This document shows positions 13,721 to 25,935 of a stretch of DNA of 64,000 nucleotides, in pieces. The notes beneath the pieces are model-generated. The model made no database searches. It was given only the letters and a program-made list of their open reading frames with translations, and was not told where the DNA came from. Position numbers and translations under genes: made by a program. Source of the DNA: Lichenostomus cassidix (taxonomy: Eukaryota > Chordata > Aves > Passeriformes > Meliphagidae); contig CM039187.1 of NCBI GenBank assembly GCA_008360975.2, positions 14,463,094-14,527,093 on the forward strand, given 5' to 3'. How positions within the stretch are numbered: the first letter of the stretch is position 1; the number at the start of each line of letters is the position of its first letter.

Positions 13721-14160
13721 TTTTGCATTTAACTCAGGGGTAGCTGCAAGAGTAACATCACAGAATCAGAGGGTACAGCACAAAATGTGGTTTTCATGGT
13801 TACATTCACAACGCTAAGGTGTTCCCATCGTGGAGGAATCTCTGTACAGTTTCTGCTGCTGAGGGTCAGACAGTGCTCCTGCAGCTCTTACCTTGCTGCA
13901 AGGCAGCGATCACACTGAGATGTACAGGCTGCTAAAGAGGTAAAAGTGCTCCTTATCACTCTTGAGAGAAAGAACAAGTGTTTGCGGGTGTTTGAGGGAC
14001 AGACACATCACTGCAGTGCTGCCAACAGCTGGTGAAAAATGGGCCAGCTGTTAGTCAGCAGCATGAGCTTGAAGAAAGAGTTTTCCATTACTGTTTCATC
14101 AGAAGGGGAAGGAAAAGACTTCAGTTGTTCTCAGGATGGATTGTAACTTCAGACTTCTCA
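13721..14160. other. GC-richer unclassified patch
   Basis: This patch is visibly richer in G+C than its surroundings and of high complexity, with several CpG-containing words (acaacgctaagg, cccatcgtgg, gcagcgatc, tttgcgggtg). It does not match the CR1 3' end or an LTR pattern that I recognise, and has no long open frame. It could be an old unclassified repeat or a regulatory block. Confidence 0.35.
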
Positions 14161-16020
14161 TTACCAAATACAGCAACTGGGAGAATCTAGGTAGTCTTGA
14201 TCTTTAATGTGGATTTTTTGGTATGCCTTTCTGTATGACACATCTTCAATTGTCACACATACAGAGATATTTATTAACCGTATCATGTCACCCTTTGCCC
14301 TTGCAGCTATTCCTTTATGGGGGCTTTAGAAAGGAAAGATCCTTCTTTTTTGTCACTCTAAAATGAAATCAGGAACCGAAATGCATTTCAGTCTGAATAA
14401 ATTAATCCTAAACCAAGCATGAACAGCACAAAAACATTCATCCTCTTCACAGTTCTGCACAGTACACTTGCCTGCCTATGAACGCTGTATAGTTCATGTC
14501 TGCAGGAAGCAACAGGGAAAATGCTCTGCTTCTGCAAAATTAAAACTGCTGTACATAGATGGACTTTTCACAAATCAGATACCACAGGGAAATCCTAAAT
14601 GCTGTTAGGAAGAAATTACTACATGAACTGATGTACATGCTAGAGAGTGTTCATACATTTCAGATTAAAGTTTGTGCTAATCAATCCTAGCTAATTACAT
14701 AATATTTTTTAGGAAAAAGAATGGGTTACATTTTCTGCACGGTGTCTTAGTCACTGAAGCTGTCAGGAACAGCATTGTAGTCTGTTAATTTATAGTCTAT
14801 GTATTTACATCAATAAAATGAGTCCATTAATTAATTACATGCAGATTTTTTTCTCCAAATTGCATTTTTATCAAAACAAATATTGGCACAGGATATCTTC
14901 AAGTTATTCTGTTTCATTGAGTGCAGGGCAAGTGTTTAGGGATTAATAATAATAAAAGCAAACTGCAAACACTTGAAATATTTCTATTCCTATTACACTT
15001 GCACTAAAAATAAATCTGTCTCTCCATGATGTAATAAAAACCCCAAAAATCTGGTTTGATTGATTTTCATGCACAAAGGTAAGGAAGCAGTAATGTAGGT
15101 AAAACACTCTTACTTGAGCATGCAAGTTTCTTAGACTAATTCTTGCAGATATTTGTGCTGGGCTGTTTGAGGTACACATAACCCAAATGATACATCCATT
15201 TTTCCATGTTTTTTAAATGCAAAGCCTTCATATTGTGTCTGGGATCAAAGTTTTTTTGCAATCATATTCTATATAAACTTTGCTTGATTTCATGAATTTG
15301 GAGCAGTCCATAATTTTTGATAGGCAAGTCTTAGGTTAAGGAATCTGTCACGAGCAGTAACCTCTAGTATAAGAGGAATGATTCAGTGTTTGAAATCTAC
15401 AGTAATTTCACTTTTGCAGAAACTGGGCAAAAACAGAAACTTAAGCTAGCTGGAAAATGTAGTAGTTTATCAACTCCTTGTAAATATTTTATACAAATAT
15501 AATACATATACACATTTAATTTTCCTAGAAGCATAAATTGCAGTAATAAAGACCTTGTCACATGTTGTAGTTTAATTCCTAAATTTATCAAAAGCACAGG
15601 GAAGACACTGGCCGAGACCTTTACAGATAATTCTGTGAACAAAGAACTCAGCTGCTATTAAATTTCAGTACCTACTATGTACTCCTTTCCATCCTGGGGA
15701 AGATTCCTTTGGAACTAAAGGTACAGTTCAGCACATTTTACACAGAGACAAAATAAGTGTGATAGTTCAAATCTCCATACAAAATTTTGTCCCACAAGTT
15801 AATATCAGCACTAGAAGAGACCATGCAGGAAGTTTCTAAGGAAATACTACATGAAGGGGCTAATATTTTTTAAATCCCTATAAAAGGTGGCATTGAAATT
15901 AAGCCAGAGATGTGCCTGATATGAGCTATTACAACATGATTGTTTAGAGAGGAGATCCTTTCACCTGAATCTGGGTGGTGCAAAATTTTCTGTGCACACA
16001 ACAGAATTAGTCACACTGGG
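14161..16020. other. Non-genic AT-rich sequence
   Basis: No gene or repeat is supported. The minus-strand open frames of 78-81 codons (14943-15179, 15397-15642) have no recognisable content. Confidence 0.55.
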
Positions 16021-16091
16021 AGTTTTTGTTGTTGTTGGGGTTGTTTGGGTTTTTTTGTTTGTTTGTTGGCTGGTTGTTTCTTTTTTATATA
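16021..16091. repeat. G/T-rich low-complexity tract
   Basis: (GTT)n and (GTTT)n units with T runs, then 'ggctggttg' and a T run leading into tatatata. Same class as the tract at 463-541. Confidence 0.8.
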
Positions 16092-17030
16092 TATTTTCTA
16101 ACTTAACAATCATACAAGACCAAAATTAAACAGGTGATAGGAATTGACACAACAAATGGATTGAGCACTTTTTAAAGGTTAATAGCCGTCTCAAGGCTCT
16201 AAAAAAACTCCTTAAAAGTCACTGTACATGATGTACAATTAGATGGCTGAGATTCTGCAAAATTTGGCATATGTCAGAGATAAGATTCCCTGCAGAGTTG
16301 CTCTGACTGCAGAGTAGACGTGACCTTTTAGGGTCATAAAAAACAATAGTAAAGTTAAAAATCATGCATTCCCAAGTATTTCAGAAAAGTTCTAAATGCT
16401 TCAAAATACAAAAATATGTTGCCCCAACAGCCAATCAACTTTAGTCCAGAGAAAAACTCCACAGAACTAAACTCACCTTGGTGAACTTGGTCTTGCAACA
16501 TCCTCAGGGCCTTTGATCTACCTTTTAAATTGGACAGGGTAAGGCAATCCAATACTTTCTTCTGATTGAGCTTTATTTCAATAATGTCTTTCACTTTGCT
16601 TCACTGGAACTCTAAAAAGAAACAGATAATATAAGAAAGTAATCATTATCCTGCAAAATTCTTGATTTCTTCTCTGAACTTGAACCAAGGGCACCAATAA
16701 AGTGGATTTAAATTAGCATAAACTGTTGTACAGTTGTTGTAACAAATATCAAGTTAATTCACTGCCTGCATCTGCTTCTCTGGTAAACTAGTCGATCTGC
16801 AGAGTGAAAACAGTTTTTTGATTGGGAATACATTGTACTGGTCAAATCAGCTTTTGTAGGATTTGACCACAGGCATTTCTGTGTTTTGTTTCCAAGGTAT
16901 CTTTGTATTAGAATAACTTGGTGAAAGGCCCACAGTGGCAGGAAACACTGGCTATGGACAATGAAATCCCACCATAGATGATTACAACACTTCCACTGAC
17001 CTAAATGGGCTTTGGATCAGACACCTAGGG
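16092..17030. other. Non-genic sequence with possible ancient amniote relic at 16985-17030
   Basis: The segment at 16985-17030 ('cttccactgacc', 'aatgggctttggatcag') resembles wording common in very old amniote interspersed repeats (from memory). It is short and not assignable to a family. The 79-codon minus-strand frame at 16355-16594 is not recognised. Confidence 0.35.
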
Positions 17031-17359
17031 AGAGAAAAACATGATGGCACTGGCTGAAAATATAGTTTCAAACATGGTCTACCTTAAAATTGGACACTGC
17101 AGACAATGCCAGAGCAATTGCAGCTGAGACTCTCAGTTGTACCTGAGGATTTGCTGTCAAACTTGCTGTATAGGGCTGGAGGATTGATAGGAAGATGCTG
17201 AAGTTTTCAGAACAATGTGGTATTAATGAAATAATTATGACTGAGGAATACCAGGTGGCATTTGGAATCAGTTTCCATTTGCTATCCTGCATGGTCTTAA
17301 TTGCAAAACAAAGTAAACAGAACATATCAAACAGGGGTTTTTTATGGTTACTGTCAGAA

Positions 17360-17667
17360 TGTGGGAGTTCTTTTTGCAGGGTTGGCCTCTTCTCCCAGGC
17401 AACTAATGACAGGATGAGAGAAAATGTCCCCAAGCTGCAACAGAGGAGGTTTAGGTTGGACATTAGGAGGAATTTCATCACAGAAAGGGTGATTGAACAT
17501 TGGAATGAACAGCCCAGCCCAGGGAGGTGGTGGGGTCAGTGCCCCTGGAGGTGTTTAAGACTGGACATGTCCCAGAGTGCCATGGTCTAATTGACAGGGT
17601 GGCATTCATAGGTGTGACTTGATGACCTCAGAGGTCTTCTGCAACATAATTTATTCTGAATTGCTTC
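17360..17667 (+). mobile_element. CR1 LINE, 5'-truncated 3' end (avian type)
   Basis: This is the clearest CR1 in the window, in sense orientation. In order it shows the 'ggcctcttctcccaggcaac' block with the following 'gacaggatgagag' words, 'aggtttaggttggacatta' (about 17449), 'gggtgattgaacattgga', 'agggaggtggtgggg', 'cctggaggtgtttaag', 'gtgccatggtctaattgac', and the terminal 'gacttgatgacctcagagg' motif. The 3' tail is degenerate. It is the last part of ORF2 plus 3'UTR, so no protein is made. The 131-codon open frame across it (17195-17590) is incidental. CR1 copies are typically short 3' fragments in birds. Confidence 0.93.
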
Positions 17668-18689
17668 ACTTACTTGTGGCAACAGAGTAGGTTGATAGTT
17701 ATTTCAACTACACTGAGAAAACAAATTCACTGCCTTTCCCACCTTACTAATGAGATGTGAACGAACAGTGGAAAGGATTGCCGTGAGAGGGGCACATTGA
17801 TCATCAGTCAACCTGTAAAGATTGCGGAAAGCAAAGGGTAAATTACAGGAACTGAGGAGCTTTGAAAAATACATTAACATCTTTCTGCTGCTTTGGAAAA
17901 GGTATCATTCTCTTAAAAGGCAAGTTAAAACGAAAGAAGTGACAAGACATAGAAGGTATGTTTGGCCTCAGGGCAAGTGCCATCTGGCACTCTTGTTTAA
18001 AATGAGAGTGAAGCAGTTAGAGAGCTTTGGAAGTGAATGTTGTAACAGGAAAAAATGTGATACATTTCAAAAGAAGGTCTAAGAGTGAGAGATTTTAGAT
18101 TTTTTGCTTGTTTTGTTTTAAACCCTGTGTACATTTTTTAAAAGGTTAGTGAATGATTTCCAAATACCACTGCACATCCATGCATCAGTGCATTGTTTCT
18201 TTCACTGTGTTAGTGACCTATCAGTGCTGAGAATCTCCATCTTCAGAGGTTTCTGAGCTGATCTGAACTACAAGTAATTGAAATGTCTTTGAAAATTACA
18301 TCACGAAGGCGAGAAGATATGTGTCCACACTGGGAAAGCAGTGAAAGTAAGGAAATTTTACTGTTAATTGGGAAACCAGTGTGGGGCAGAAAGCTTAAGT
18401 TTGTGGCTCGCATTCTTGTGAGATGATTCAATCAGCTGAGAGGGAATTTAATAAGCAATGCTTTGAAGTAAGGAGGCAAGCAGACTATAATCCCAATTTC
18501 AGGTGAGCTCAGATAATATCTGGTATATTAGCCTAAGCTGAACTTTACGCTGTAGCAACTTGACAGCTGCTGATGCCCAAGATAGCTCGTTTACAGCTAG
18601 CTTGGTTATCCCTGTACTAGATTTAAATCTGCACCCTCATGAATAAACTGAACTGACATGAAAAAACCCAAAACCCACAAAGTAAAAGA
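17668..18689. other. Non-genic sequence
   Basis: No repeat or gene was recognised between the CR1 3' end and the decayed LINE that follows. An 86-codon open frame (17822-18082) is Lys/Arg-rich but domain-free. Confidence 0.5.
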
Positions 18690-19860
18690 GGACATTTTTC
18701 AGTCGCTTATGTACAAATCCTATGAGACTCCATAATAACCAAAAGGAACAAGAAATTCTCATTCTGGAAAAGAAATTGAACATAACTGGCATTCCTGAGA
18801 CTTGATGTGATGATTCATGACTTGAATGCTAATATAGCTGGTTATTGCATATTGAAAAAAGATAGACCACATAAAAGATGTATGTATTCAGCATTCTACA
18901 TCTCTCTCTCTTAGAACTCCTGGTAAATCAGGCTTTAAATGCATCTAGAGGAAAATGTTAACAATGCCAAAGTAGAAATCTGTTACAGACTATCGGATCA
19001 GAAAGTCAGAGGAGTTTCTTTCAAAATGCATGTCAATGACGTGTTCAAATAAAGAAGTAAAACTATTTTTACATAAACTAGGAGCTATATATTTGCAGTT
19101 TTGTGTATGCAGTGATAAAGAAATATTTACTGAATAAAACAAAACAAAAAACCAAACAACAACAAACACCACAAACAAACAAACAAACAAACTCTACAAA
19201 TTTTTACCCAACACATGATAACTATTTTGGCCCCCAAAGTTATGGATTAAAATTGATTACTCTCAAGAAGTCTGTCTAGTCCAAGTTTTTACATCCTTGG
19301 TCTTTACTGGTGGTAACTTTTCTAAGATGCTGGAAATTATTCATGAGGTGACTTCATGGAAAAAGTCAGTGAAAAATTATTCAGTTGCAAGATCCATACC
19401 ATAAGATAATGGAAGGCCAAAATAATCTGCATAACACAAAAATAATTGCTTTAACTGTGGCTTCAATTTTGACGAAAGTTCATCATAGCTGAAGGCAGTA
19501 ATTTTTAATTCAAGTCAATATATCAAAAATAGGAAAAGAAAATATTCACTAGGAGTAGAAACCAACTTGGAGTTTGCTGATAAGACATTAGGAAAATATA
19601 TGTCTGAAGAAAGGAAAATAGGGATGATATTTTAATCTGTATTACATTATAGTTAGATTATGTCATATTAGGAGGGAAAAAATGTATGTTTTCAGATAGA
19701 AACTGGGGAATTGTTAGAGATGTGGTAGAAAATGTATGAGATATTCTGTCTTGTCAAACTGATTTAATTCTTGAACAGAATTTGATAAAAATAACAGAAC
19801 AGATACACTTACACTAAATAGAAAAAGAATTACTAACTGAAGAACTAGAAAAAACCTTTC
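18690..19860 (+). mobile_element. Ancient CR1-like LINE ORF2 relic (endonuclease to early RT)
   Basis: A decayed non-LTR retrotransposon in sense orientation. One continuous frame, 18701-18820, carries the endonuclease N-terminus. It reads NNQKEQEILI, then LEKKLNITGIPET, then a stop where the Trp of the family 'TETWW' motif belongs, then CDDS, matching the family order 'NKQEELE...ITETWWDDS'. About 180 bp on, ICYRLSDQ (around 18980-19015) fits the endonuclease 'YRPPxQ' motif. A 'GDF'-like word (atgaggtgacttc) is at about 19340. At 19746-19800 the frame LSCQTDLILEQNLIKITE fits the RT entry 'SCxTNLxxFYDxVT'. Motif order and spacing agree with one element, though the middle is poorly matched and could include insertions, such as the CAAA tract at 19139-19193. 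It is certainly non-functional. Confidence 0.65.
19139..19193. repeat. (CAAA)n / A-rich simple repeat
   Basis: AAAAC and CAA units passing into five near-perfect CAAA copies. It lies inside the decayed LINE. An AATAAA hexamer sits just upstream (19133-19138), which is noted but not taken as proof of a retroposed tail. Confidence 0.9.
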
Positions 19861-21193
19861 TGATGAAGTTTTTATTGTCAGTATAAATCCTGAAGCTACT
19901 CAGTACTTCTACCAGTGAAATAAAAAAGAATAAAAAACTTTTAACAAAAATCTGTGTACGGTGGAAAGAGTAGAAAAGGTATCTAATGATAGAGGCATGG
20001 CACTTATATATTTCAGTAATCAAGTGTACTGTGTATATATATTCTGATAACATTATAACCCTCCAAAGCTTATCCAGTCACATAAACACATAACACTGGA
20101 ATAAGACTGTGACTGTGCAGACAGAACAAATCCATTTTCTATCAGTTCTGAGAAAAACTGATGAAAATGTTTGCATTTTTATCCTTCCCAAGTGTGCTCT
20201 TTTCCAAGACAAAAATGTCTTTTAATTTTGATATGCGTAATTTTTAAAACACTTGATTGTTTAGATATTACTTGGTTTTGTTGAATTGAAAAATCAAAAC
20301 ATGAAAGGCAAAAGTGTGGATATAAAATCTTAAACATTTTGCATAAGAAGAATCAAATGTTAAAACTTTTTAAAAAGATCAGTTCTGGAACACATATATT
20401 ACTTTCCACAAAGTGCTCTGAAGTGTTCTAATATTTTACAGCTAAAAAACTGCAAACCCCAAAGTTCAAGGTTCTAACTTAGAGTGTTTCTGCTTCACAC
20501 ACGACTATTTGAGGACCATTAGTGCTGCCTGGAATTTTTACCTTCTCTTGCTATTCATTTCTTGTCAGCAAACTCTCTTCTCACCCTGGCTGCTGCTCAG
20601 CAGTGTATCTGTTTTGTTAGACATGTGACTTCGTTCAGTTGCCTTCAGAGTGAAGGATGGAAACTCAAGTAACTGCAGCTCCCAAGTTTCCAAAGTCTTT
20701 TCCACTGGGGGCAGAAGCATCATTAATCTTTAAATTTATGTATATAACATACAAATCAGCTTCTACACATGATACATCCTTCAAAACCAGAGAGCTTTGG
20801 AACAGAAAATCAAATTCACAAAAAATCTCTTACATTAGCAAATAAAGTCTTACATGTAAGTTTAATTGCATGTGCTCTTATAATTTTACCCCCCTGTACA
20901 GAATTCAAGCCCATGTTGCATTTTCCTTCATCTTCTCATATATTTCTGTCTTCAGCCCTTCTTTTAACCAGCAATATGGAAAACACTCTGAATAAAAGGA
21001 AAAATACAGTCTTGTTTTTTTTTTAAATAAAAGTCCTGAATATTTCTTATATATTTGGAGATAATGGACTGTCCATGGCTGACCATGATAATATTGTCAA
21101 GCTTGACTTGCATACTTAAAAGTAGTCTTATGGGGAATAATAGCTGGTCTGAGAGTTAGCAGAGGGTGGCACCTCTGGGTTGTATCACACTAA
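19861..21193. other. Non-genic AT-rich sequence
   Basis: No repeat or gene is supported. The short open frames (60-85 codons) are domain-free. Confidence 0.5.
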
Positions 21194-21223
21194 CTAATGG
21201 CCATTAGCTACTAATGGCCATTG
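21194..21223. promoter_or_regulatory. Paired palindrome CTAATGGCCATTAG
   Basis: 21194-21207 is a perfect 14-bp palindrome, and 21211-21223 repeats it bar the last base, so two copies lie 3 bp apart. Each contains inverted TAAT homeodomain-type half-sites around GGCC. Regulatory function is inferred only from the symmetry. Confidence 0.35.
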
Positions 21224-24200
21224 TTACCCCTTGTCACCAAAGTGAGCTGTGCAGCATGGAAATCCTACTAAAAGGCAACCAACCTGAAGTTGAAATAGTA
21301 AGAATGAAATCTATATAACAAAATGATTTCCTTTAATTTTCATCCATTGAGGTACATTATGTTTTCACTTAATACCAGGGCAACCTAAGTTGACCAGGAT
21401 TATGTGACAGGAGAACTTGGCTGATTAAATTACTATAAGGTGATTCACGTGGTGTTAATAGTGTGGACATCAACAACAAATGGTGGTGAATAACGAAATA
21501 AAGAGAGACAAATAACATAGAGTTAGCTGAGGCTAATTTTACCAGCAGGTGCTGATTACAATCCATAGCTATTACAGTGCTGAAAAAGAAGCATACAGTA
21601 AATGTCTCTAATGCTATAAGTTACAGTCTGCATGTTACTTAAACTGTATGCAGTTATCCTGTATTCTGAGGTTTCAGCAACAACCTAATTGCTAGCCATT
21701 TGCTCTTTTAATGTTTACTTTGAGAGGTTTTTCTGGAAAAAGAAGTTAAAAAAGTAAAAATAGTTTTTTATTTTAAAAAGTAAAAAAAGTTAAAAAAGTA
21801 AAATAGTAGAAGGAATTATGCTTGGATGCACAATGGCAAGGTCACAGGTACTTAGGAGTATTTACCTTCTGTTGATTTTATTTTCCATCTGTGTGTCTTA
21901 ATAGCATTAAAATCCTTGAACCACCATAATAAAATTGATGAAACAAATACAGCTATAAAATCATTATGTCATCTGATGGCAGCTAAATTCTAGATATGGG
22001 TGAATGGTATTTTGATTCTGGATGTAGGCACGACCAGCTCAGCCTCTGAAAATACAGCCTCTGAAAATATTGTCACTACCAGGTTGTCTTCTTTTTGTTC
22101 TTCTCCAGCAGTTAAATTTTAAATAAGAGTAAACCTACATGAAATATTCAAAGATTAAAATGCTATCTACTGGAGAGGCATACTGGTTCTTCACAGCATT
22201 ACAGAATATTCTCAACATTCTGTATATTTTCTGACGCCATTAGTATTTTGTAAGATTTTATGTAATAATGCCAGCTCACTATTGATGGTGGCAACAAAGT
22301 TTATCAATTATGAATTCACCACTTCAGTTGTCATGGGTGATCCAGTGAAAAAAAGTTCACTGCTTTAAAGGCATTTTTTAATTCTCCTTGCAATTAATTG
22401 AAAACTAGGTCAACAGGCACTCCAGACAGACAGTGATATTAAATGTGGGGAATTGTTACACAGAAATAATTAAGCACTTGCTATATTGAATTGTGATAAC
22501 ATTCTTTCAACAGTAAGCACTGTCATATAAATTTGAGAGCAGGTTCTTTTGCTTCATGTTATAGGCAGTTTCAGGACTGCAACACAATGAAAACATCACT
22601 TTTTTTTTTTGTACCTCAGTAATTGCTATGTGATAGACATGCACGAGATAAACATGCACACATCCCACATGCTAATGAGTGGACTTAAATATAGAAACTA
22701 GTAATTATATTTTTCTTATTTTTTTTATTACCTTAATTGGTAGTTAATTTATGCACCTGTTTCAGATGCTTGTACATAGCAATTAAAAATGACCTCCAAG
22801 AAAAGCAGGAATGCTGAAAAATGAGACAGGATGACAGGCTGGCAGTTACTAAGTATAGCCCATTTCTGTGTTGGGAAATGGTCTTGTAAATACAGTAATT
22901 ATATGTAACGGAAACTTTCACAAACTTTTCAAATTCAACAGTATTAAAATGTTAGTAACAGACCTCTCAGTATTTTTCTTCCAAATCCCTGTTTACCACT
23001 TTGTGACAAAATTCACTCTAGGCTGAAATCTGATGTTTAACATATTAATCTGAAATGCAAAAAACTTGTTTTGTTATATAAAATCTGCCCTTTTTTCTCA
23101 TAACATTAAGCAATTGTTTATTATGTTCCAATTTGAAAAGTGAAGAAAGAAAATGAAAAATAAATTGGTTCAGTCTATGCCGAATGAGTGGACTAAAAAC
23201 TTAGTGTTAACATAGAATTGTGAGGCTGCATAAAGGTAATCACAGGACATGTACAATAACATTAACTCTAACACAAACGTCCTTAAAGCTGGCAAAGTTG
23301 TGAAGCATTGGCTGCCTCCTATTAATAAACACCTTACAATAGGGAGCAGTGCATAAATGCAGGTGTTCATTTCATGGAAAAAATTTATTGATAATATTTG
23401 AGATACAGAAATACCAATGTACATAGTATCCACAACAGCTTTATAGATGTGGGACTCCAAAGGCTACATGCATTGTCTTTTGGGAATAAGTCTGCCACAC
23501 AATACTTTCACAGATGCATTAACATTTTCATGTGTGTCTGGTGTCAGGGAAAACCATTTTCCTCACTAGTAGCCCCACTAAAGTTACAGAAATATGCTAC
23601 TTGAACTTTCACCTGCACACTTTGGTCGAGACAGAACATGTTCAGGATTATCAGTCTTAAATGACCTCCTCGTGTTGCTTTACCTCTGATCCACTTTGGA
23701 ATACCCTTGTCATGTCAAGGACATCTATGGAGGTAGATTCTGAGCTTGGTAGAAAACTCACCAACAGTTTTTTAGTTTTCTTCTTGCTGCAGCTGATTTC
23801 CTCCCTGCTAAAGGGAAGGACTGAACTCTGCTGTGTTAAGAAGACAATCTTTCAAACTTATGTAATGTCCAGTACTCTACTGTGCAGTGTCAAAGGTCTT
23901 TCAAATCACTTAAAAAAACCCCATTAATTCCAGCAGGATGATTTCTTATGTATCCTAAGGTATACTATCCTGCTGTATGAACTGATACAAGAATGTGAAG
24001 ATGGTGGACTGATGTCAGTCTCTGAATGTTTGTGATAGCATATAAGGAACGGATAATAACCAGGCCTCTCTACTGTGTTTTACCTGTCTTTTTCCAAGCT
24101 TATCTAAGCTTCATAATTCAAACAGAAATGCTGAACTTTAGATTGGGGGCCACATTTTCCTCAGTACTTGTATAGTAGCTAATACAATGGACTAAAATCA

Positions 24201-24439
24201 AGGTTTTATTGAAAACTAAATATTAAATAGCAATAGCAACTCAAATAATACCACCATCTCTCTAGAGCACAGCACATTGATTGCCTTATACCTTTCATAG
24301 GAGAATTTTAAAAGCAAAATAAAATGTGGATTGATTGTACTTCAAATATGGAATGGCATTAGGTATAGTACAAGCATGGCAAAATTTTCTCTAAAGGAAA
24401 ATGCACACTAATACCTAAAGCCCACTCTGTTCTGCTTCC
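21224..24439. other. Non-genic AT-rich sequence with small tandem repeats
   Basis: Contains an A-rich tandem (gttaaaaaagtaaaa units) at 21744-21808 and a perfect 15-bp tandem duplication at 22040-22069. No genes are supported. The 96-codon minus frame at 23170-23460 and the overlapping plus frames are domain-free. Confidence 0.5.
21744..21808. repeat. A-rich imperfect tandem repeat
   Basis: Units of the type gttaaaaaagtaaaa(a)tag occur at both ends of a T-rich centre, giving partial self-complementarity. Confidence 0.6.
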
Positions 24440-25330
24440 TTTTTCATTATAGCTGATGTTTCATTTTAGCATATGCATTTGAAACTCACTTTGTGTTTTA
24501 ATGGAATGCTCTGGGCCAAATAGATCCCTGGTGTAACATTGCTTGTGCATGTCAGACAACTATTACAATTTTTAATGGCACGAGTTTGGGGTGGCTGCAT
24601 TATTCATGTGGGATATATAGATAAAAAGGTCCTAAAGGTCACCACACAAATTTAAAATACTTCTGCTGTTCAGAAATGTATTCTTTACATACATTTAAAA
24701 TGTGTGCTGATAGGTTTTGCTTTTTTAATTGATGAGTACAGATATTATTTATTTTACTCTCTGTCTATGAGGTCAAATTTCATTAGCTACTATTAGCAGG
24801 CTCCAAATGAAATGAAGACTACAATAAGCTTTAAATTAGAAAGCACAAAAACAAAATTCCAGTGTCGTAGCAGATTCTCATTCTCTTAAAAGATTAATGG
24901 AGAAGGGTTGTAGAACAATTTCTGTATCCTGTGGCTATTCATTTAGCATACTCATTACGCTGGACATCATGTTCTGTTTGAGCATTTGCAAGAACTTGCT
25001 CTATTTTTTAGCAATAAAGCTCCTGAATTTTCTTCATTATGAAAATAGCATTAGGTTCTACAGGGCTGTCTATAAGAAATACTTGAAAGAGTTCATTATA
25101 TTTCCACATCATTATAACAATATCCTGGAGTTACATTTTATGTGTTGTGGTGACTCTGTGCCCTTTCTTCTTGCAGCTCCTGCAACAGGAGATGTAGCCA
25201 AGGAAAAATTACATCGTCTCTATATTGCTTATATGTTATTCCTGTTCTCCCTGGAGCTGTGATTTCAGATGTGAACTGGAGGAATCCAAATAGGTCTTAT
25301 AATTTACATCATGAACTAGACCATCTACAG
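24440..25330. other. Non-genic sequence; possible old amniote relic near 24505-24545
   Basis: The words 'gggccaaatagatccctgg' followed by 'tgtaac' resemble a wording common in old amniote repeats (from memory), but only about 40 bp match. The 121-codon open frame 24897-25262 is hydrophobic and Cys-rich with no recognised domain, and is treated as chance. Confidence 0.35.
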
Positions 25331-25935
25331 GCAGCTCCAGCCTTTGGTATGCAGAAACATGAAGTAGAAAATCATCCCAGAGTTTCACAAAATACCATCT
25401 GACAAGAGTAAATGCTTCCTTTGAGTGGGGGGGCTACAGAAAATGTCCTTCATTTCATGTTGGCACCATCATGGCTTTGCGTTAACCATTGAGTGACCCA
25501 TTACAATGAGCCATGGCCATGAGGACACTGCCAACAGCATGAGGACTGAGCATCATGAGCCACACCTGACATGCAAAGAGGATCTGAGTGCAGTTAGTCT
25601 TGGTGTGAACCATGGATCAAAACTGGCAGGGAATGCTACCTGAAACAGCTGCAGGGAGGTGCTGTGGTCTAATTGCATCAATATTTGACTATAAAGACTC
25701 TTGGTGGTAGAGGCTTGGGCTGGGGAGAATGATGTTGTGTGGACACCCAAGAAGTGTAGGAGCAGAGTGCCTGAGGTGAAACTACTTCTGAATTGGTGCT
25801 GAGCCTCTGCCTGAGGCTGCTCAGAGACTGGTCAGAGGGAGTGTCACATTCTCCTGGACTTCACTGCGCTGATTCACTGGGCTGGTAATTAGAATTGGTT
25901 AATTGTGTGTGTATGTGTGTGAAATTTTTCTGACA
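25331..25935. other. GC-richer block, possibly LTR-derived (unclassified)
   Basis: This stretch is clearly richer in G+C than its flanks. It contains a TATA-like 'gactataaag' at about 25688-25697 followed by G-rich sequence, as an LTR promoter might look, and it ends near a (GT)n stretch at about 25897-25922. I cannot find a convincing TG...CA boundary, a target duplication or an AATAAA signal, so the LTR reading is tentative. Small minus-strand open frames are not meaningful. Confidence 0.3.

Noticed and set aside
17195..17590. 131-codon open frame
   Set aside because: It runs across CR1 3'UTR-type sequence in a non-coding phase.
19133..19193. AATAAA followed by an A-rich tract, as in a retroposed transcript tail
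   Set aside because: It lies inside the decayed LINE, the tract is a CAAA simple repeat rather than poly(A), and no target duplication was found.
19567..19600. LEFADKTLGK, resembling the RT 'FADDTKLGG' box
   Set aside because: One catalytic Asp is missing and its position upstream of the SCQTD block is out of order for an RT, so it may be coincidence.
24897..25262. 121-codon frame with an acceptor-like 'ttcttgcag' inside
   Set aside because: Hydrophobic, Cys-rich chance composition of AT-rich DNA, with no matching donor or homology.
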